Assembly (NCBI GenBank): GCA_946499885.1
Contig: CAMMTN010000003.1
Coordinates: 1 to 64,000 of the forward strand
From: an uncultured Clostridium sp.
GTDB lineage: Bacteria > Bacillota > Clostridia > TANB77 > CAG-508
Direction of reading: 5' to 3'
DNA: 64,000 nt
Under the pieces are notes generated by a model. The model had not been told where the DNA came from. It saw nothing but the letters and a program-made list of their open reading frames with translations, and did not search any database. Of the stretch, positions 62,040 to 64,000 are shown in pieces (positions within the stretch are counted from its first letter, which is position 1; the number at the start of each line of letters is the position of its first letter). A program made the position numbers and the translations under genes.

Positions 62040-63473
62040 TTAAAGTATATTTTTTAATATAATTGTTTTTATTCTGCTCATTTCTTGAAGTGTTGTTAGC
62101 ACTCCTTCATTTCCTATACCACTATGTTTCCATCCACCAAATGGCATTTCAAATGAACGATAGAAGCTTGCACCATTTACTATTGCTCCTCCACATTCTA
62201 GTCTATCTGCAATTTTCATTCCTAAAGAATAATCTTTAGTTATTACGCATCCACATAAACCATATGATGATTGGTTTGCAATTTCAATTGCTTCTTCCAC
62301 AGTATCAAATCCTATAACAGAGATAACTGGTCCAAAGATTTCCATATCTTTTGCGACTTCCATATCTTTTGTTACATTATCTAGTATTGTTGGATAGTAG
62401 TATGCATCTTCTCTCTTTCCACCACATACTATTGTAGCCCCTTCTGCTACCATTTGATTTACTTGATCTTCAATTCTTTTTGCAGCATTTATATTAATCA
62501 TTGGTCCCATATCTGTATCTTCTTTTGTTGGATCTCCAACTTTTAGTTTTGATATAGCCTCTTTCATTCTCTCTATAAATTCTGCTTTTCTTGAGTTATG
62601 AATTAAGAATCTCTTGCTTGCACAGCATACTTGTCCACCATTATATAATCTTCCCCAGATTGTTTCTTTTACAGCTAAATCCATATCTCCGTCTTCTAAG
62701 AAGATAAATGCATCATTTCCTCCAAGCTCTAGCATTACATGTGTTAAATTTTGAGAACATGTTCCCATTGTTTGAATTCCAGCAGCAGTTCCACCTGTTA
62801 GAGATACTAAATGTACTCCTGGATGACGAGCTAGTGCTTGTCCTGCTGTTGGTCCGTCACCTGTTAATATTTGAATACAACCTGCTGGTACTCCAGCTTC
62901 TATCATTAATTTTACATATTCTATTAATGTTAATGGGTTGTAATTTGATGGTTTTACAATTATACTATTTCCCATAAGTAGTGCTGGTGGCACTTTTTGG
63001 CAGAATAAGTCACTTGGAAAGTTAAATGGTATAATTGCTGCAATAACTCCTATTGGGTATCTTTTTGTTATTTGCATTGTTTTTTCTTGACCAGCTTCTT
63101 GTCCTGCTGGAATGCTTTCTCCATATAAGTGTTTTGCTCTTTCTATAAATGCTCTTACGCCAATTCTAACATTTGCAATTTCTCCTCTTGCTTCTCTAAT
63201 TGGTTTTCCTGTTTCTGCTGTTAGAAGCTGTGCTAGTCTTTCCTTATTTTCTTCTACTAAATCAACAAATTTGTATAATTTATCTGCTCTTTCATGAATT
63301 GGCACTTCTGCCCATTTTTTTTGCTCTACCATTGCTACTTTTACAGCGATATCTACATCTTCCTCTGTAACATTAGGAACTGTATCAATAAGTTCACTTG
63401 TAGCTGGATTTACAACTTCTATTTTAGCTCCATTTGAAGCTTCTTTCCATTCATATCCTATTAAATTTTTCAC
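62040..63473 (-). CDS. Aldehyde dehydrogenase family protein
   Basis: 477 residues from the GTG at 63471-63473, chosen because AAAAGGAGGG lies 9 nt upstream and MKNLIGYEWKEASNGAKIEV is the normal family N-terminus. A longer frame to an ATG at 63548 has no Shine-Dalgarno. Motifs: PFNFPSDLFCQKV, VSLTGGTAAGIQTM, LELGGNDAFIFLEDGD (general base Glu) and NGGQVCCASKRFLI with the catalytic Cys. NAD(P)-dependent oxidation of an aldehyde. Paired with the iron alcohol dehydrogenase, it suggests conversion of a small aldehyde in both directions. Confidence 0.92.
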   Translation of the reverse strand: MKNLIGYEWKEASNGAKIEVVNPATSELIDTVPNVTEEDVDIAVKVAMVEQKKWAEVPIHERADKLYKFVDLVEENKERLAQLLTAETGKPIREARGEIANVRIGVRAFIERAKHLYGESIPAGQEAGQEKTMQITKRYPIGVIAAIIPFNFPSDLFCQKVPPALLMGNSIIVKPSNYNPLTLIEYVKLMIEAGVPAGCIQILTGDGPTAGQALARHPGVHLVSLTGGTAAGIQTMGTCSQNLTHVMLELGGNDAFIFLEDGDMDLAVKETIWGRLYNGGQVCCASKRFLIHNSRKAEFIERMKEAISKLKVGDPTKEDTDMGPMININAAKRIEDQVNQMVAEGATIVCGGKREDAYYYPTILDNVTKDMEVAKDMEIFGPVISVIGFDTVEEAIEIANQSSYGLCGCVITKDYSLGMKIADRLECGGAIVNGASFYRSFEMPFGGWKHSGIGNEGVLTTLQEMSRIKTIILKNIL

Positions 63474-63548
63474 AGTAGTTTCCCTCCTTTTTATATTCTC
63501 TTCTTGTGTCATATTCTGACTGTCTACATTCTCAGTAGACGTTTGCAT

Positions 63549-64000
63549 TCATTTTGCAAAAGCTGTAAAAGATAACATCAATCCTCCACATGTATTTGCT
63601 CCATGATCTCTTGAACCATATTCACCAAAAGTAAATATTGTCATGAAAGGCGTGTCTCCTGCTTCTTTTTTTAGTTGTTTTGCAACTTCGTCTATTCTAT
63701 CTCCAATTCCTAATTTTCTTCCTCCACAATGTACTAAAAGATATGCTCCAACATCCTGTCTTAAATTCTTTTTAGCTTCTTTCATTGCTTTTCCTGTTGA
63801 ATCAATTAATTCATCAACAGTTGCTTCCATCTGAATAACTGCTGTATTTACTGCCAAATTATTTCCTATATTCATTGAGTAGTCATCATTTCCGTTCATT
63901 GGGTGACGAATTGCAACTAAGTCTCCTAATCTATCTTTTACTCCAAGAGGTGCAAGTATTGTTTGAACTAATAAATTTCCACCTGCTAAATCTTTTAATT
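63549..64000 (-). CDS. FIST-domain sensory protein, C-terminal part (cut by window edge)
   Basis: The frame is open through the window edge: ...IKDLAGGNLLVQTILAPLGV, then a MNGNDDYSMNIGNNLAVNTA segment, the GDTPFMTIFTFGEYGSRDHG A loop and the end CGGLMLSFTAFAK. The last part matches the FIST C domain, with the terminal ...G.R....H..T..LLF-type strands. FIST domains are thought to bind small ligands such as amino acids. An internal ATG at 63899 is not the true start, because the upstream codons continue the protein. It precedes the aldehyde dehydrogenase and is likely in the same operon. Confidence 0.7.
   Translation of the reverse strand, partial: LKDLAGGNLLVQTILAPLGVKDRLGDLVAIRHPMNGNDDYSMNIGNNLAVNTAVIQMEATVDELIDSTGKAMKEAKKNLRQDVGAYLLVHCGGRKLGIGDRIDEVAKQLKKEAGDTPFMTIFTFGEYGSRDHGANTCGGLMLSFTAFAK

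Noticed and set aside
63474..63548. 25-codon extension of the aldehyde dehydrogenase
   Set aside because: No Shine-Dalgarno before the ATG at 63548, whereas GGAGG stands 9 nt before the GTG at 63473, and the family N-terminus starts there.
1..64000. CRISPR arrays, prophage blocks, complete transposase genes or rRNA
   Set aside because: No regularly spaced identical repeats, no phage structural genes, no transposase or integrase motifs and no rRNA sequence were seen. The repeats present are palindromic and dispersed.

Overview
The window reads as chromosomal DNA of a low-GC, spore-forming-lineage Bacillota (Clostridia-like). The supporting genes are PolC-type polymerase, SigH (Spo0H), a YtaF-like and a SpoVB-like membrane protein, RqcH/FbpA, dimeric glycyl-tRNA synthetase, CsoR-type copper control, sortase with an LPxTG substrate, and Shine-Dalgarno sites of the AGGAGG type. 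Nearly everything lies on the minus strand.

Layout. (1) 0-5 kb: the end of an ECF sigma gene, then a two-gene unit of a beta-CASP metallo-beta-lactamase RNase-like protein and a ClpX-like AAA+ ATPase. A decayed conjugative-element relic follows, with a VirD4-like N-terminus joined to a Cna-B/LPxTG surface-protein C-terminus. (2) 5-22 kb: an accessory island of small single genes separated by look-alike terminators. It carries a copper/metal operon (csoR, CDF transporter, copZ, copA), an RND/MMPL exporter gene broken by an internal deletion with a divergent TetR regulator, and a second diverged copy of a MGMT-like / DUF4406-like / CDF block. (3) 22-28 kb: an orphan gene of foreign composition, a ZIP transporter, another small foreign-looking gene, an L,D-transpeptidase and a YtaF-like protein. 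(4) 28-33 kb: RNase P RNA, then der-plsY-gpsA. (5) 33-35 kb: a frameshifted pilin-like gene whose C-terminus looks like a diversity-generating-retroelement variable domain. (6) 35-44 kb: two paralogous membrane proteins, dCMP deaminase, DUF1294, flippase, ATP-grasp protein and glyS. (7) 44-54 kb: a DnaA-box cluster, polC, a papain-fold-like unknown, and the envelope/translation block rseP-cdsA-uppS-frr-pyrH. (8) 54-61 kb: sortase and LPQTG substrate, ychF, an L,D-transpeptidase, tRNA-Thr, sigH and rqcH. (9) 61-64 kb: an alcohol dehydrogenase / aldehyde dehydrogenase / FIST-domain gene cluster.

The most unusual signals are these. rseP and cdsA, adjacent housekeeping genes, both need a +1 shift at an in-frame CGG codon. 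A roughly 100-nt structured repeat occurs four times (41.2, 42.4, 50.8 and 52.5 kb), in both orientations, with compensatory stem changes. A second interspersed repeat has the design X-GGGACAGGCC-X'. The 43.98-44.16 kb spacer holds five exact TTATNCACA DnaA boxes. The duplicated CDF genes share a 359-bp identical tract inside otherwise diverged copies, which indicates gene conversion. dxr and ispG are absent from their usual places beside cdsA and rseP.

All protein calls come from reading motifs by eye. No database search, alignment program or folding program was run.
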